From NCBI GenBank assembly GCA_964637365.1, contig CAZWWH010000005.1, positions 24,576 through 88,575 of the forward strand: 64,000 nt of DNA. The letters are read 5' to 3'. The translations under genes and the position numbers were made by a program. The notes below the pieces were generated by a model. That model ran no database searches. It was not told where the DNA came from and was given only the letters and a program-made list of their open reading frames with translations. The stretch is from Cryptoclostridium sp964637365. Its GTDB lineage: Bacteria > Bacillota > Dehalobacteriia > UBA7702. Below are positions 9,063 through 17,944 of the stretch, one piece after another (position 1 is the first letter of the stretch; each line of letters starts with the position of its first letter).

Positions 9063-10148
9063 ATGCGCATGGAAGGTAACTGGCAAAGAGACTTACGCAA
9101 CGCCTTGGAATTAATCGCCCCGGGTACCGTAATTCGTGAAGGGGTAGAAAATATTTTGAGGGCCCATACCGGCGGTCTTTTGGTGATTGGCGATGGCCCT
9201 GACGTCCGTAATATTGTGGAAGGTGGATTTTTGATTAACGAAGAATTGAATGAGGCTCGCCTTTATGAATTGGCTAAAATGGACGGTGCGATCATCCTCG
9301 ACGAAAAAGGTGAGAATATTTGGCGGGCCAATGCCCAGTTACAGCCGTTATCGGAATTGAAATCCGATGAAACGGGGATTCGACATCGAGTGGCAGCCCG
9401 CACCGCGGCGCAAACCGGCGCTATCGTCATTGCTGTGTCCCAACGCCGTTCTATGATTACGATCTATCTTGGACGGAAAAAATTCATTCTTTCGGATATC
9501 GGTACTCTTTTGACCAAAGCTAACCAGGCACTGCAAACCTTGGAGCGCTATTGCCAGGAGTTAAAAAAAGAACTGGATAATCTCAGCATGTTGGAATTCG
9601 ATGATATGGTTCTCGTAAATGACGTCGTGAAGGTGGTGCAGCGTGGGGAACGAGTGAAGCGTATTTCTGACGAATTGGATTTTTATCTTATCCAAATGGG
9701 GATCGAAGGACGTTTGATTCGCATGCAGATGGATGAGGTAACCTCGGATCTCGGCACGGAAAGTCATAGCGTGCTTTTAGATTATGCGGAAATAAATGAT
9801 AAAAAGAGTATTCAGGAATTGGAAAAACGGTTGTCTGAAATGGACGATGAGGACTTGATGGATAAAACTTCTGTCGCTAAATTCCTTGGTTTGGGCAGCG
9901 GCAGCGACTTGTTGGAGCATCCCCTTTCGACCAGGGGATACCGTATTTTAAGCCGTGTACCCCGTTTGCCGGCTCCTATTATCAATAATATTGTGGAATA
10001 CTTTGGCGGTGATTTCCAGCAAATTGTCAGAGCCTCTATTGAAGAGTTGGATGATGTGGAAGGCATCGGGACTGTGCGTTCCAATACCATTCACCGCAGC
10101 TTGTTGCGGCAGCGGGAGTATGCCAGTAATCATCCCATCAACTTGTAA
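9063..10148 (+). CDS. disA: DisA, DNA integrity scanning diadenylate cyclase
   Basis: About 361 residues. I place the start at 9063, where AGGAG is 8 bases upstream; GTG and ATG codons at 9054 and 9057 lie too close to that site. The diadenylate cyclase domain shows the DGA motif (MDGAIILD) near residue 75 and the RHR motif (GIRHRVAART) near 106, which bind ATP and metal for c-di-AMP synthesis. A helical linker and a C-terminal RuvA-like helix-hairpin-helix DNA-binding domain follow, with the ELDDVEGIG motif. DisA pauses at recombination intermediates and couples DNA damage to c-di-AMP, and works with RadA encoded just upstream. Confidence 0.95.
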   Translation: MRMEGNWQRDLRNALELIAPGTVIREGVENILRAHTGGLLVIGDGPDVRNIVEGGFLINEELNEARLYELAKMDGAIILDEKGENIWRANAQLQPLSELKSDETGIRHRVAARTAAQTGAIVIAVSQRRSMITIYLGRKKFILSDIGTLLTKANQALQTLERYCQELKKELDNLSMLEFDDMVLVNDVVKVVQRGERVKRISDELDFYLIQMGIEGRLIRMQMDEVTSDLGTESHSVLLDYAEINDKKSIQELEKRLSEMDDEDLMDKTSVAKFLGLGSGSDLLEHPLSTRGYRILSRVPRLPAPIINNIVEYFGGDFQQIVRASIEELDDVEGIGTVRSNTIHRSLLRQREYASNHPINL

Positions 10149-10259
10149 GCGTTGGGATTCCGCTTTCAAAGCGAATCCCCATGATATGATATATAGGAAT
10201 TGTATGGATTATGGGAGAGAATTTTTGTGAAGGAAGATGAATCAAAGGAGGTGAAAAAA

Positions 10260-11327
10260 GTGAAGTATATTCGGACTGTTTTACGATTTATTTTAGTCAT
10301 CGTTGGCATGATTGGTTCCTATTTTTTGGCTGCCTATGTGATGGATTTATTTTTCCCCGCAGTGGATACCTTGGTACATTATATCGTTGTTATCCTGTCT
10401 GGGATTCTTGTTGGTCTTATTCTGTTTCTTTTTTCTTCTCACATCGTGCGCGGCTTGGAAGTTTTTTGCGGAACTGTTGTTTCCAATATGGCAAAGCGTT
10501 CCTCTCGGGAATTATTGGGGGGATGTGCCGGATTGATTTTGGGCTTGATGATTGCCAATCTCATTGGGAATCCACTGAGAGAATTAGCCTGGGGGCCTTA
10601 CGTTACCATGGTTTTATCCATTTTTCTCGGTTATGTAGGGTTTTGGGTTGGTATTGGTAAAAAGGATGAAATCGGACGTTATTTGAATCGACCCAAACAG
10701 CAAAAGGAAAAAATTAATAAAAAGGAAGCGCGTTTTGCGGCGCCTGCGGTGTTAGATACCAGTGTTATTATTGACGGACGTATTGCAGATATTTACCGTA
10801 CAGGGTTTATCCAATCTCAGCTGATTTTACCCAATTTTGTTTTGGATGAATTGAAACGGGTGGCTGATTCTCCTGATCCTTTAAAAAAGAATCGGGGTCG
10901 CCGCGGGATGGACATCCTCAACGATTTGCAAAAGGATTATCCCGATGCCTTCATCAAAACCAATATGGATTACGAAGACATCAAGGAAGTGGATATTAAG
11001 ATCATTCGTCTGGTCATGGACATGAAGGCCCGAATTTATACCAATGATTTTAACCTGAATAAAATGGCTCAAGTGCAGAATGTCACGGTGCTCAATATCA
11101 ACGACCTGGCTAACGCTGTGAAAATGGTGGTGTTACCAGGGGAAGAACTGATTGTCCGAATCATTAAGGAAGGCCGCGAGGCAGATCAGGGGATTGCTTA
11201 TTATGATGATGGTACCATGATTGTGGTAGAGGGCGGTAAAGCCTACTCTGGCGTGACTTTAACCGTAGTTGTGACCAGTGTGCTGCAAACTACGGCAGGA
11301 CGGATGATTTTTGCGAAACCAAAGTGA
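10260..11327 (+). CDS. YacL-like membrane protein with PIN and TRAM domains
   Basis: About 355 residues. The GTG at 10260 follows AAAGGAGGTG, which decides the start. Four hydrophobic segments fill residues ~5-135. A PIN-like nuclease fold begins with VLDTSVIIDGRIADI near residue 162 and keeps conserved acidic residues, including a late ND (YTNDFNLN). The last ~65 residues form a TRAM RNA-binding domain with the GYxDDGTMIVVEGG pattern. The gene corresponds by position and architecture to Bacillus yacL, between disA and ispD. Ribonuclease activity is a family inference and its substrate is unknown. Confidence 0.88.
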   Translation: MKYIRTVLRFILVIVGMIGSYFLAAYVMDLFFPAVDTLVHYIVVILSGILVGLILFLFSSHIVRGLEVFCGTVVSNMAKRSSRELLGGCAGLILGLMIANLIGNPLRELAWGPYVTMVLSIFLGYVGFWVGIGKKDEIGRYLNRPKQQKEKINKKEARFAAPAVLDTSVIIDGRIADIYRTGFIQSQLILPNFVLDELKRVADSPDPLKKNRGRRGMDILNDLQKDYPDAFIKTNMDYEDIKEVDIKIIRLVMDMKARIYTNDFNLNKMAQVQNVTVLNINDLANAVKMVVLPGEELIVRIIKEGREADQGIAYYDDGTMIVVEGGKAYSGVTLTVVVTSVLQTTAGRMIFAKPK

Positions 11328-11492
11328 GACTGATGGCGGAATATTCTGCATGGTGCTAATATGCTTCCATTGATTCAATGTATCCGGCGATGTATTCGAC
11401 GGTGCTATGGGTATGAAAACCGTGCGGTGTCTATTTTTTGTTGATATGCTAATATTTTTATATATCACATAAAATTCTGACGGAAATTTTCT

Positions 11493-11521
11493 TTGCCCTA
11501 TGGTAAGGCTTGCGGTATAAT
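11493..11521 (+). promoter_or_regulatory. Promoter of ispDF
   Basis: TTGCCC (11493-11498), 17 bases, then TATAAT (11516-11521), 25 bases before the ispDF start codon. It separates the isoprenoid gene from the radA-disA-yacL group. Confidence 0.7.
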
Positions 11522-11546
11522 AACACTGGAAAGAAAGAACAATACC

Positions 11547-12725
11547 ATGAAAATCAGTGTGATTATTCCTGCTGCCGGCTCCGGTCGGCGGTTAGGGAAG
11601 GATAAAAATAAAATACTTCTTGATTTTTTGGGAAAGCCAGTGTTGGGATACAGTCTCGATTTGTTTTCCCGAGAATCTCAGGTTGCGGAGATTATCATTG
11701 CCGCTGCCCAGGGAGAGGAGGTGCTTTGTGATGCCATTGCCCAAAAGTATTGCGGTGAAACTCCCTTTAAAGTGGTGACCGGCGGAGCAGAGCGTATGGA
11801 TTCCGTATGGCACGCTTTGGAACGGGTTTCACCCGCCGCCGATTATGTGATGGTTCACGATGGAGCCCGCCCCTTCTTGGACAAGGCGACGCTGCGGCGT
11901 CTGTTGACGGCGGAATTTACCGATGGCGCCATTTTGGCCCTGCCGGTAAAGGAAACGGTAAAGGCGGTTTCCGCTGCCGGAGACAGTAAGATGATTATAT
12001 CAACTGTGCCGCGCCAAAATTTATATCATGCCCAAACGCCTCAGCTATTTCGTAAGGAAGCGCTGATGGACGCATATAAAAAAGGGATTGCCGAGAGCTT
12101 CACTGCCACTGACGACGCTTCTCTGGCAGAAAATCTCGGTTATCATATCCGAATCGTCGAAGGCTGCGAGGACAACGTAAAAATCACCACGCCGCACGAT
12201 TGGGAAACATCATTGCTGAAGGAGAGCAGGAAAATGATACGAATCGGCTCCGGTTACGATGTTCATATTTTAGGCCCTGACCGTCCTTTGATTTTAGGCG
12301 GTGTCGCCATTCCCTTTGAACGGGGCCTAGTGGGACATTCCGATGCTGATGTGGCTGTTCATGCCCTGATGGACGCACTGTTGGGCGCCATGGCTATGGG
12401 TGATATCGGTCAGCATTTTCCCCCCTCGGACGATGCCTATTTGAATGCCGATAGTATAGAGCTGTTAAAACATGTTTTTGAAATGATGGAGAGAGAACAT
12501 TTTCATTTAGTCAATGCGGATTTGACGATTATGGCGGAACGGCCGAAAATGGCCCCCCATATCAAAGAAATGAGAGAAAACATCGCCGCCGCGTTGCAGG
12601 CCGATATTTCACAAATCAGTGTGAAAGCCACCACAACAGAAAAGCTCGGTTTCGTCGGCAGGGAAGAGGGCATCGCCGCTTCGGCTGTGGTTTTACTGGA
12701 ACAACTTGACTCGGAACGAAATTAG
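11547..12725 (+). CDS. ispDF: Bifunctional IspD-IspF fusion (MEP isoprenoid pathway)
   Basis: A 392-residue fusion. The ATG at 11547 starts directly before the IspD nucleotide-binding motif IPAAGSGRRLGKDKNK; the frame is open upstream but that stretch is not conserved in character. Residues 1-~228 are IspD (MEP cytidylyltransferase, with VMVHDGARPF). Residues ~229-392 are IspF (MECDP synthase), beginning RIGSGYDVH, with the zinc-binding Asp/His pair and the GHSDADVAVHA motif. The two enzymes catalyse non-consecutive steps, with IspE between them; ispE is encoded separately at 28953. Fused IspDF is known in some bacteria, whereas Bacillus has separate neighbouring genes. Confidence 0.94.
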   Translation: MKISVIIPAAGSGRRLGKDKNKILLDFLGKPVLGYSLDLFSRESQVAEIIIAAAQGEEVLCDAIAQKYCGETPFKVVTGGAERMDSVWHALERVSPAADYVMVHDGARPFLDKATLRRLLTAEFTDGAILALPVKETVKAVSAAGDSKMIISTVPRQNLYHAQTPQLFRKEALMDAYKKGIAESFTATDDASLAENLGYHIRIVEGCEDNVKITTPHDWETSLLKESRKMIRIGSGYDVHILGPDRPLILGGVAIPFERGLVGHSDADVAVHALMDALLGAMAMGDIGQHFPPSDDAYLNADSIELLKHVFEMMEREHFHLVNADLTIMAERPKMAPHIKEMRENIAAALQADISQISVKATTTEKLGFVGREEGIAASAVVLLEQLDSERN

Positions 12726-12737
12726 GAGGAATCGACA

Positions 12738-14588
12738 ATGGAATACACTGTCAATTTTAAATCCCATGGCAAAAGTGTTGCCGTGGAAGAAGGAAAAACT
12801 ATTCTTGACGCCGCCGCCTTGGCCTCTATCGCGGTGGAAGGGAACTGTGGCGCAGCCGGTACCTGCGGCAAATGTAAAGTCCATGTAGTAGAAGGCTTTG
12901 ACCCCAAGGCGGAACGTATCGGCGCGAAATTCTTTACGGAAGAGGAAATGAACGAAGGTTGGGTTCTGGCCTGCAAATATGAAGTGCATCAGGACCTCAC
13001 CGTGGAAGTACCCATCCAGAAGGATGCATTTAGCCGTAAAACGAAGCTGAATTCTCTGTTGGACAACATTAAAATTAATTCCCCCGTGAAAAAAGTCTAT
13101 CTGGAAATGGAAAAGCCCTCCATTCAAGACCAATGTCCGGACTTTGAGCGGATCATCCGCGCTTTGGAGCTCGACATCACAAAACAAAAACCCACCAGAG
13201 GTTTGTTGGCCATTATTCCCAAAACCTTGCGCGACAATCAATTCTGTGTCACTGCTGTGGTCAATGGTGATGATCTGATGTGGCTTGAAGGCGGCGATAC
13301 GACTGACAAAAAATATGGTATGGTATTTGATATCGGCACCACCACTGTGGTGTGCTTGCTGATTAACTTGGAAACCGGTGATATTGAAGGCGCTGCTGCT
13401 GAAACCAATCCTCAGAATGTCTTTGGCGCCGACGTTATTTCCCGTATCAACTACGTCATCTCCAAACAGGAAACAGGCGAAGGTTTGGCTCAGTGCCATG
13501 AAAAGGTCACTACCTGCATGAATGATTTAGCATTGCGCGCCGTGGCCGAGGCTGGCGTGGACAAATCCATGGTTTACGAAGCTACCGTGGTAGGGAATAC
13601 CACCATGAGTGAATTATTCGCCGGCGTGGATCCCTCTTATCTGGCTCCATCTCCTTTTATTCCGGGCTACGTTTCCGGCGTTCATATGACAGGGAAGGAA
13701 TTGGGTTTCGATATCAATCCGGAAGCCCATGTTTACCTCTTGCCCAATATCGCGGGGTACGTCGGTTCCGATACCGTTGGCGTCATTTTAGGTACCCATA
13801 TCCATGAACGTCCCCAGTATAGCGGCGCTATTGACGTCGGCACCAACGGGGAAATCGTGCTGGCGGGGAATGGCCGTATTTTGGCTTGCTCCACCGCTGC
13901 CGGTCCTGCTTTTGAAGGTGCGCAAATCAAGTTTGGGATGCGCGCTGCCGAAGGCGCCATTGAGGCCGTCTACATTGACAACGAAGCCGGTACCTGCAAG
14001 GTGGACACCATTGGCGATAAAAAAGCGAAGGGCATCTGTGGTTCCGGTATCCTCGATGCTATCGCTCAGCTCTATAAAAATAATATCATTGATTTCCGCG
14101 GCAGATTCCGCGGGGACGCCGAAGACATTCATCCCGATTTGAAGGAACGCATGATCAAAACCGATGAAGGCTATGAATTCGTTTTGACCACTGCCGAAGA
14201 ATCTGTCAAAGGCCGTCCCGTGGTGATTTGTCAGAAGGATATTGGCGAACTCCAGTTGGCCAAAGGCGCCATTTACGCTGGGTTCAAAGTGCTCATGTCG
14301 GAAATGGGCATCACTGTTGACGATATGAAGGAAATCATGATCGCCGGCGCTTTCGGCAGCTATATTAAGGTAGAAAGCGCCATGGCCATTGGGCTCTTCC
14401 CTGAATTGCCCAACGGCAAAATTATTTCCATTGGGAACGCCGCCTCTGAAGGGGCCAGATTGGCGTTGGTATCTCAGGAAGAACGGGAGCTCTGCGCTGA
14501 ATTGGCCAGAAAAGCTGAATATATTGAGCTTTCCAGCCGTAACGATTTCCAGGATGAATACATTATGGCAATGTATTTACCCCAGTAA
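12738..14588 (+). CDS. RACo/RamA-type corrinoid-protein reductive activase (2Fe-2S + ASKHA ATPase)
   Basis: A 616-residue protein. The N-terminal ~90 residues are a plant-type [2Fe-2S] ferredoxin with Cys37, Cys43, Cys46 and Cys79 (C-x5-C-x2-C spacing). A linker region follows, then a DUF4445 ASKHA fold beginning at VFDIGTTTVVCLL near residue 196, with further phosphate and nucleotide motifs DVGTNGEIVLAG and GICGSGILDA. This architecture matches activators that use ATP to return oxidised Co(II) corrinoid proteins to Co(I) in methyltransferase or acetyl-CoA pathways. The RBS AGGAGG is 10 bases upstream and the gene follows ispDF by 12 bases. No corrinoid protein or methyltransferase is visible in this window, so its partner is unknown. 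Confidence 0.85.
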   Translation: MEYTVNFKSHGKSVAVEEGKTILDAAALASIAVEGNCGAAGTCGKCKVHVVEGFDPKAERIGAKFFTEEEMNEGWVLACKYEVHQDLTVEVPIQKDAFSRKTKLNSLLDNIKINSPVKKVYLEMEKPSIQDQCPDFERIIRALELDITKQKPTRGLLAIIPKTLRDNQFCVTAVVNGDDLMWLEGGDTTDKKYGMVFDIGTTTVVCLLINLETGDIEGAAAETNPQNVFGADVISRINYVISKQETGEGLAQCHEKVTTCMNDLALRAVAEAGVDKSMVYEATVVGNTTMSELFAGVDPSYLAPSPFIPGYVSGVHMTGKELGFDINPEAHVYLLPNIAGYVGSDTVGVILGTHIHERPQYSGAIDVGTNGEIVLAGNGRILACSTAAGPAFEGAQIKFGMRAAEGAIEAVYIDNEAGTCKVDTIGDKKAKGICGSGILDAIAQLYKNNIIDFRGRFRGDAEDIHPDLKERMIKTDEGYEFVLTTAEESVKGRPVVICQKDIGELQLAKGAIYAGFKVLMSEMGITVDDMKEIMIAGAFGSYIKVESAMAIGLFPELPNGKIISIGNAASEGARLALVSQEERELCAELARKAEYIELSSRNDFQDEYIMAMYLPQ

Positions 14589-14648
14589 TTTTAGGATGTT
14601 GTGTTACCGGAAAACTCGGTCTTTTTGACAAGGATGATGGAATATAGT

Positions 14649-16103
14649 ATGGAAATAATCGGTATTCTTTTATCGGTGATTGCCATTGTATTGCTTGTTA
14701 TGGTCCTTCTGCTGCTGAAGCGGCAGAAGGACTTTGACGGCAAGGATGAGAAAATCACTGCCCTCCGCCAACGGTTGGCGGGGATGGAACAACATTTGAC
14801 CTCTCTGAAAGAACAACTTTCGGAAGAGTCCCGTGCCAATCGAGAGGAAATCACCAAGCATATTCAAGGCTTTGGCCAGGCTGTTCACAGTCAAATCAGT
14901 GAGCAGGGGCTGAACCAGCAGAAGCAAATCGGCGAGCTGACCCATAGCAATGAGGAAGGTATGGAGCGGCTCCGTACTACCATGGATCAGAAAATGGAGA
15001 TCATCCGCAGCGGCAACGAGGTCAAGCTGGAACAAATGCGGAAAACCGTTGAGGACAAGCTGGCAGAATCGGTAAACCGCCTCAATGAGCAGGGAGTCTC
15101 CCAGAATAAGCAGTTGGCGGAATTGTCACGCGGTAACGAGGAGAGCCTGGAGCGCTTGCGTATTACTATGGATTCCAAATTGAATCTGATGCGAGAAAAT
15201 AACGAAGCCAAGCTGGAGCAGATGCGAAAAACTGTGGACGAAAAGCTGGAAACCACTTTGAACCAGCGCATCAATGAATCCTTCAATCTGGTGAACGAAC
15301 GTTTGGAACAGGTTCATAAGGGGTTGGGGGAAATGCAGAGCTTGTCCACAAATCTGACGGATATCAAAAAAATCTTCTCCAACGTCAAATCCCGCGGGGT
15401 TTGGGGAGAAGTGCAGTTGGCCCATATTCTGGAAGAAATTCTAACACCGGAACAGTATGAAGCCAATGTCGCCACGAAAAAACGCAGCCTAGAACGGGTA
15501 GAATTCGCCGTTCGTTTGCCGGGCCGTGATGGTGACAGCGGCGTGATTTATTTGCCCATTGATTCGAAATTCCCTGTCGAGGATTATCAGCGTCTGCTGG
15601 ATGCTGAGGAAATCGGCGATCCCGTTGCCGTGGATACCTGCCGCAAGGCATTGGAGAGGGCCCTGAAGAACGCGGCCAAAACCATTCACGACAAATACAT
15701 CAATCCACCTGTGACTTTGGAATACGCTGTGATGTTTTTGCCTACGGAAGGGCTTTACGCAGAAGCGCTGCGGCTTCCCTCCTTTATGGATGAGGCGCAA
15801 GAGAAATACCAGATCATGGTGGCTGGACCCACCAGTCTCGCGGCGCTGCTGAACAGCATTAAGCTGGGCTTCCGCACTCTGGCCATTCAGGCGAAAAGCG
15901 GTGAGATTCGGAAACTGCTGGGAACCATTAAGACGGAAATGGGGCGTTTTGAGGATGCTCTGGAAACCGCCCAGAAAAAAATCAGCGAGGCTGACAACGC
16001 TTTGGGTAAAGCCAGCGATCGCGGTCGGATTCTTAACAATAAACTGAAAAAAGTGGAATTGCCACAGGGACAGGAAAAAGAATCATTGTCCAATGAGGCT
16101 TGA
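14649..16103 (+). CDS. rmuC: RmuC-family DNA recombination protein
   Basis: About 484 residues if it starts at 14649 (MEIIGILL), where an N-terminal membrane helix begins; a GTG at 14601 and an ATG at 14637 are in frame, so the start is uncertain. After the helix comes a long coiled coil (to about residue 240) with two internal near-copies of a segment containing GNE...LERLRxTMDxK. The RmuC nuclease-like core follows, with SRGVWGEVQLAHILEEIL and the DSKFPVEDYQRL motif. RmuC proteins limit inversions and are related to PD-(D/E)xK nucleases; the exact activity is not settled. Confidence 0.88.
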   Translation: MEIIGILLSVIAIVLLVMVLLLLKRQKDFDGKDEKITALRQRLAGMEQHLTSLKEQLSEESRANREEITKHIQGFGQAVHSQISEQGLNQQKQIGELTHSNEEGMERLRTTMDQKMEIIRSGNEVKLEQMRKTVEDKLAESVNRLNEQGVSQNKQLAELSRGNEESLERLRITMDSKLNLMRENNEAKLEQMRKTVDEKLETTLNQRINESFNLVNERLEQVHKGLGEMQSLSTNLTDIKKIFSNVKSRGVWGEVQLAHILEEILTPEQYEANVATKKRSLERVEFAVRLPGRDGDSGVIYLPIDSKFPVEDYQRLLDAEEIGDPVAVDTCRKALERALKNAAKTIHDKYINPPVTLEYAVMFLPTEGLYAEALRLPSFMDEAQEKYQIMVAGPTSLAALLNSIKLGFRTLAIQAKSGEIRKLLGTIKTEMGRFEDALETAQKKISEADNALGKASDRGRILNNKLKKVELPQGQEKESLSNEA

Positions 16104-16123
16104 TATTAAAAATCTAAAAACGT

Positions 16124-16179
16124 TTGGCTTTTTCATCAATTGGGTATATAATACAATATAGTTATATAGTTATATAGTA
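16124..16179 (+). promoter_or_regulatory. gltX promoter and 8-bp tandem repeat in the leader
   Basis: TTGGCT (16124-16129), a 16-base spacer and TATAAT (16146-16151) form a plausible promoter. Between the start site and the SD lie three copies of an 8-mer (ATATAGTT twice, then ATATAGTA, 16156-16179). Such a repeat could change the leader length by slippage; no function is evident. Confidence 0.5.
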
Positions 16180-16196
16180 GAAGGAGATTGGATATC

Positions 16197-17675
16197 ATGG
16201 ATAATTATCGTCTGAGATTTGCTCCCAGCCCCACCGGGCCTTTGCACATCGGCGGCGCCCGTTCCGCGTTGTTCAACTATTTGTTGGCCAAAAAGCATAA
16301 CGGTACCTTTGTCGTTCGTGTAGAGGATACGGATTTGGAGCGCTCCAGCAAAGAATCGGAAGAAAATATCAAAAACAGCCTAAAATGGTTAGGCATGGAT
16401 TGGGATGAAGGCATTGACGTGGGCGGTGAATACGGCCCCTACCGTCAGATGGAACGCCTTGATATCTACAAAGCCGCCATTGACAAACTGTTGGCCGAAG
16501 GAAAAGCCTATTACTGCTTTTGCAGTGAAGAGGAATTGACAGCGGAAAAAGAAGCCCAGCAAGCCAAAGGTGAAACCCCGAAATACAGTGGTAAATGCCG
16601 TGACCTCACTCCGGAACAGCAGCAGGAACTGCTGGCCAAAGGCATCAAGCCTGTGATTCGTTTCCGCGTGCCCGAGCATGAGCAGGTGGTTATTGACGAC
16701 TTAGTGCGTGGGGAAGTGACCTTTGATACTGATGGGATTGGGGATTTTATCATTGTGAAATCCGACGGAATTCCCGTTTACAATTTCGCCGTAGTTTTGG
16801 ACGATGTTACCATGAAAATCAGTCATGTGATCCGTGGGGAAGAACATCTGTCCAACACCCCGAGACAAGCGGTAATTTATGACGCTTTGGGCTATGAACG
16901 TCCGAAGTTTGCTCATATTTCCCTGATTTTGGGCCGTGACAATGAAGGCAAGCTGACGAAAATGAGCAAGCGTCATGGCTCCACCTCCGTAGTGGCTTAT
17001 CAGGAAATGGGCTTCCTCCCCGAAGCCATTGATAATTTCCTGGCACTTTTGGGCTGGGCTCCCGAGGGAGAAGAAGAATTGTTCACTTTGGAAGAGCTGA
17101 CCCAGCAATTCTCCTTGGAACGGGTTTCTAAAAGCCCCGCTGTTTTCGACATGGAGAAATTAAAATGGATCAACGGTATGTATATCCGTAAGGCCTCTGC
17201 CGAACGTTTGCTGGAATATGGTCTTCCCTTCCTGAAAAAGGCTGGTTATGTCGATGAGGAACCCACCATGGAACAAATGATTTGGGCCATGATGACCATT
17301 GAGGCCTTAAAGAATCATATCAGCTGCTTTAGTGAGTTGCCGGAAATTGTTGATAAATATCGTGGAAAGGTCTTCTATAATGATGAAATCTTAGAGGATA
17401 TCAAAGCCAATAAGGAAATCATCGTTACGGTTATGACCGCAATGAAGGAAAAATTAGAAGGTATTCAGACCTTGAATGCTGATACCTATCAGCAGATTCT
17501 GAAACAGATTCGCAAGGAAACGGGTTACAAGGGCCGCAACCTGTTCCATTCCATCCGCGTGGCTAAAACCGGGGAAGATCATGGTCCCGATTTGGACAAG
17601 CTGGCCATTGTGATGGGCCGTGACTTGATGTTGGAACGGACCAATGAGTTCTTGGAATTCGCCGCGACGCTTTAA
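16197..17675 (+). CDS. gltX: Glutamyl-tRNA synthetase
   Basis: A 492-residue class I aminoacyl-tRNA synthetase. The ATG at 16197 has AAGGAG 10 bases upstream; a TTG 9 bases earlier overlaps the SD. The HIGH-type motif appears as PSPTGPLHIGGAR near residue 10 and the KMSKS-type motif as KMSKRHG near residue 255. The C-terminal helical anticodon-binding domain is complete. The gene is in the Bacillus-like position after ispF, apart from the inserted RACo and rmuC genes. Whether it also charges tRNA-Gln cannot be judged here. Confidence 0.95.
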   Translation: MDNYRLRFAPSPTGPLHIGGARSALFNYLLAKKHNGTFVVRVEDTDLERSSKESEENIKNSLKWLGMDWDEGIDVGGEYGPYRQMERLDIYKAAIDKLLAEGKAYYCFCSEEELTAEKEAQQAKGETPKYSGKCRDLTPEQQQELLAKGIKPVIRFRVPEHEQVVIDDLVRGEVTFDTDGIGDFIIVKSDGIPVYNFAVVLDDVTMKISHVIRGEEHLSNTPRQAVIYDALGYERPKFAHISLILGRDNEGKLTKMSKRHGSTSVVAYQEMGFLPEAIDNFLALLGWAPEGEEELFTLEELTQQFSLERVSKSPAVFDMEKLKWINGMYIRKASAERLLEYGLPFLKKAGYVDEEPTMEQMIWAMMTIEALKNHISCFSELPEIVDKYRGKVFYNDEILEDIKANKEIIVTVMTAMKEKLEGIQTLNADTYQQILKQIRKETGYKGRNLFHSIRVAKTGEDHGPDLDKLAIVMGRDLMLERTNEFLEFAATL

Positions 17676-17686
17676 GGAAAAAATCG

Positions 17687-17716
17687 CCGCGCCTTAATGA
17701 TGGAGGCGCGGTTTTT
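17687..17716 (+). terminator. gltX terminator
   Basis: CCGCGCCT (17687-17694) pairs with AGGCGCGG (17704-17711) across a 9-base loop and is followed by TTTTTC. A second 11-bp hairpin with an 8-base loop follows at 17741-17770 without a clear T-tract. Confidence 0.8.
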
Positions 17717-17870
17717 CTATTTATGAAAACAGGAAGAAAGACGCTCTGTTCTTAATGGGGAACAGAGCGTTTGCGCATCATTTTACAGCGACGGAGAGAA
17801 TATAACAAACCATTTGAAGAAACTGTTTGAAACTGCGGGCACGATGTTTCAAATAATATTTCACACTATT

Positions 17871-17899
17871 TTTACAGTTTATTGATAAAAATGTATAGT
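17871..17899 (+). promoter_or_regulatory. Promoter of the decayed SLH/lamin-tail gene
   Basis: TTTACA (17871-17876), 17 bases, TATAGT (17894-17899), located 45 bases before the ATG of the broken surface-protein gene. Confidence 0.55.
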
Positions 17900-17944
17900 T
17901 TAACATTTATACTAAAAACGTAAAAGCATATGAGGAGAAATATT

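Noticed and set aside
10153..10180. Hairpin after disA as a terminator
   Set aside because: GGGATTC-type stem is present but there is no T-tract after it, so termination cannot be supported.
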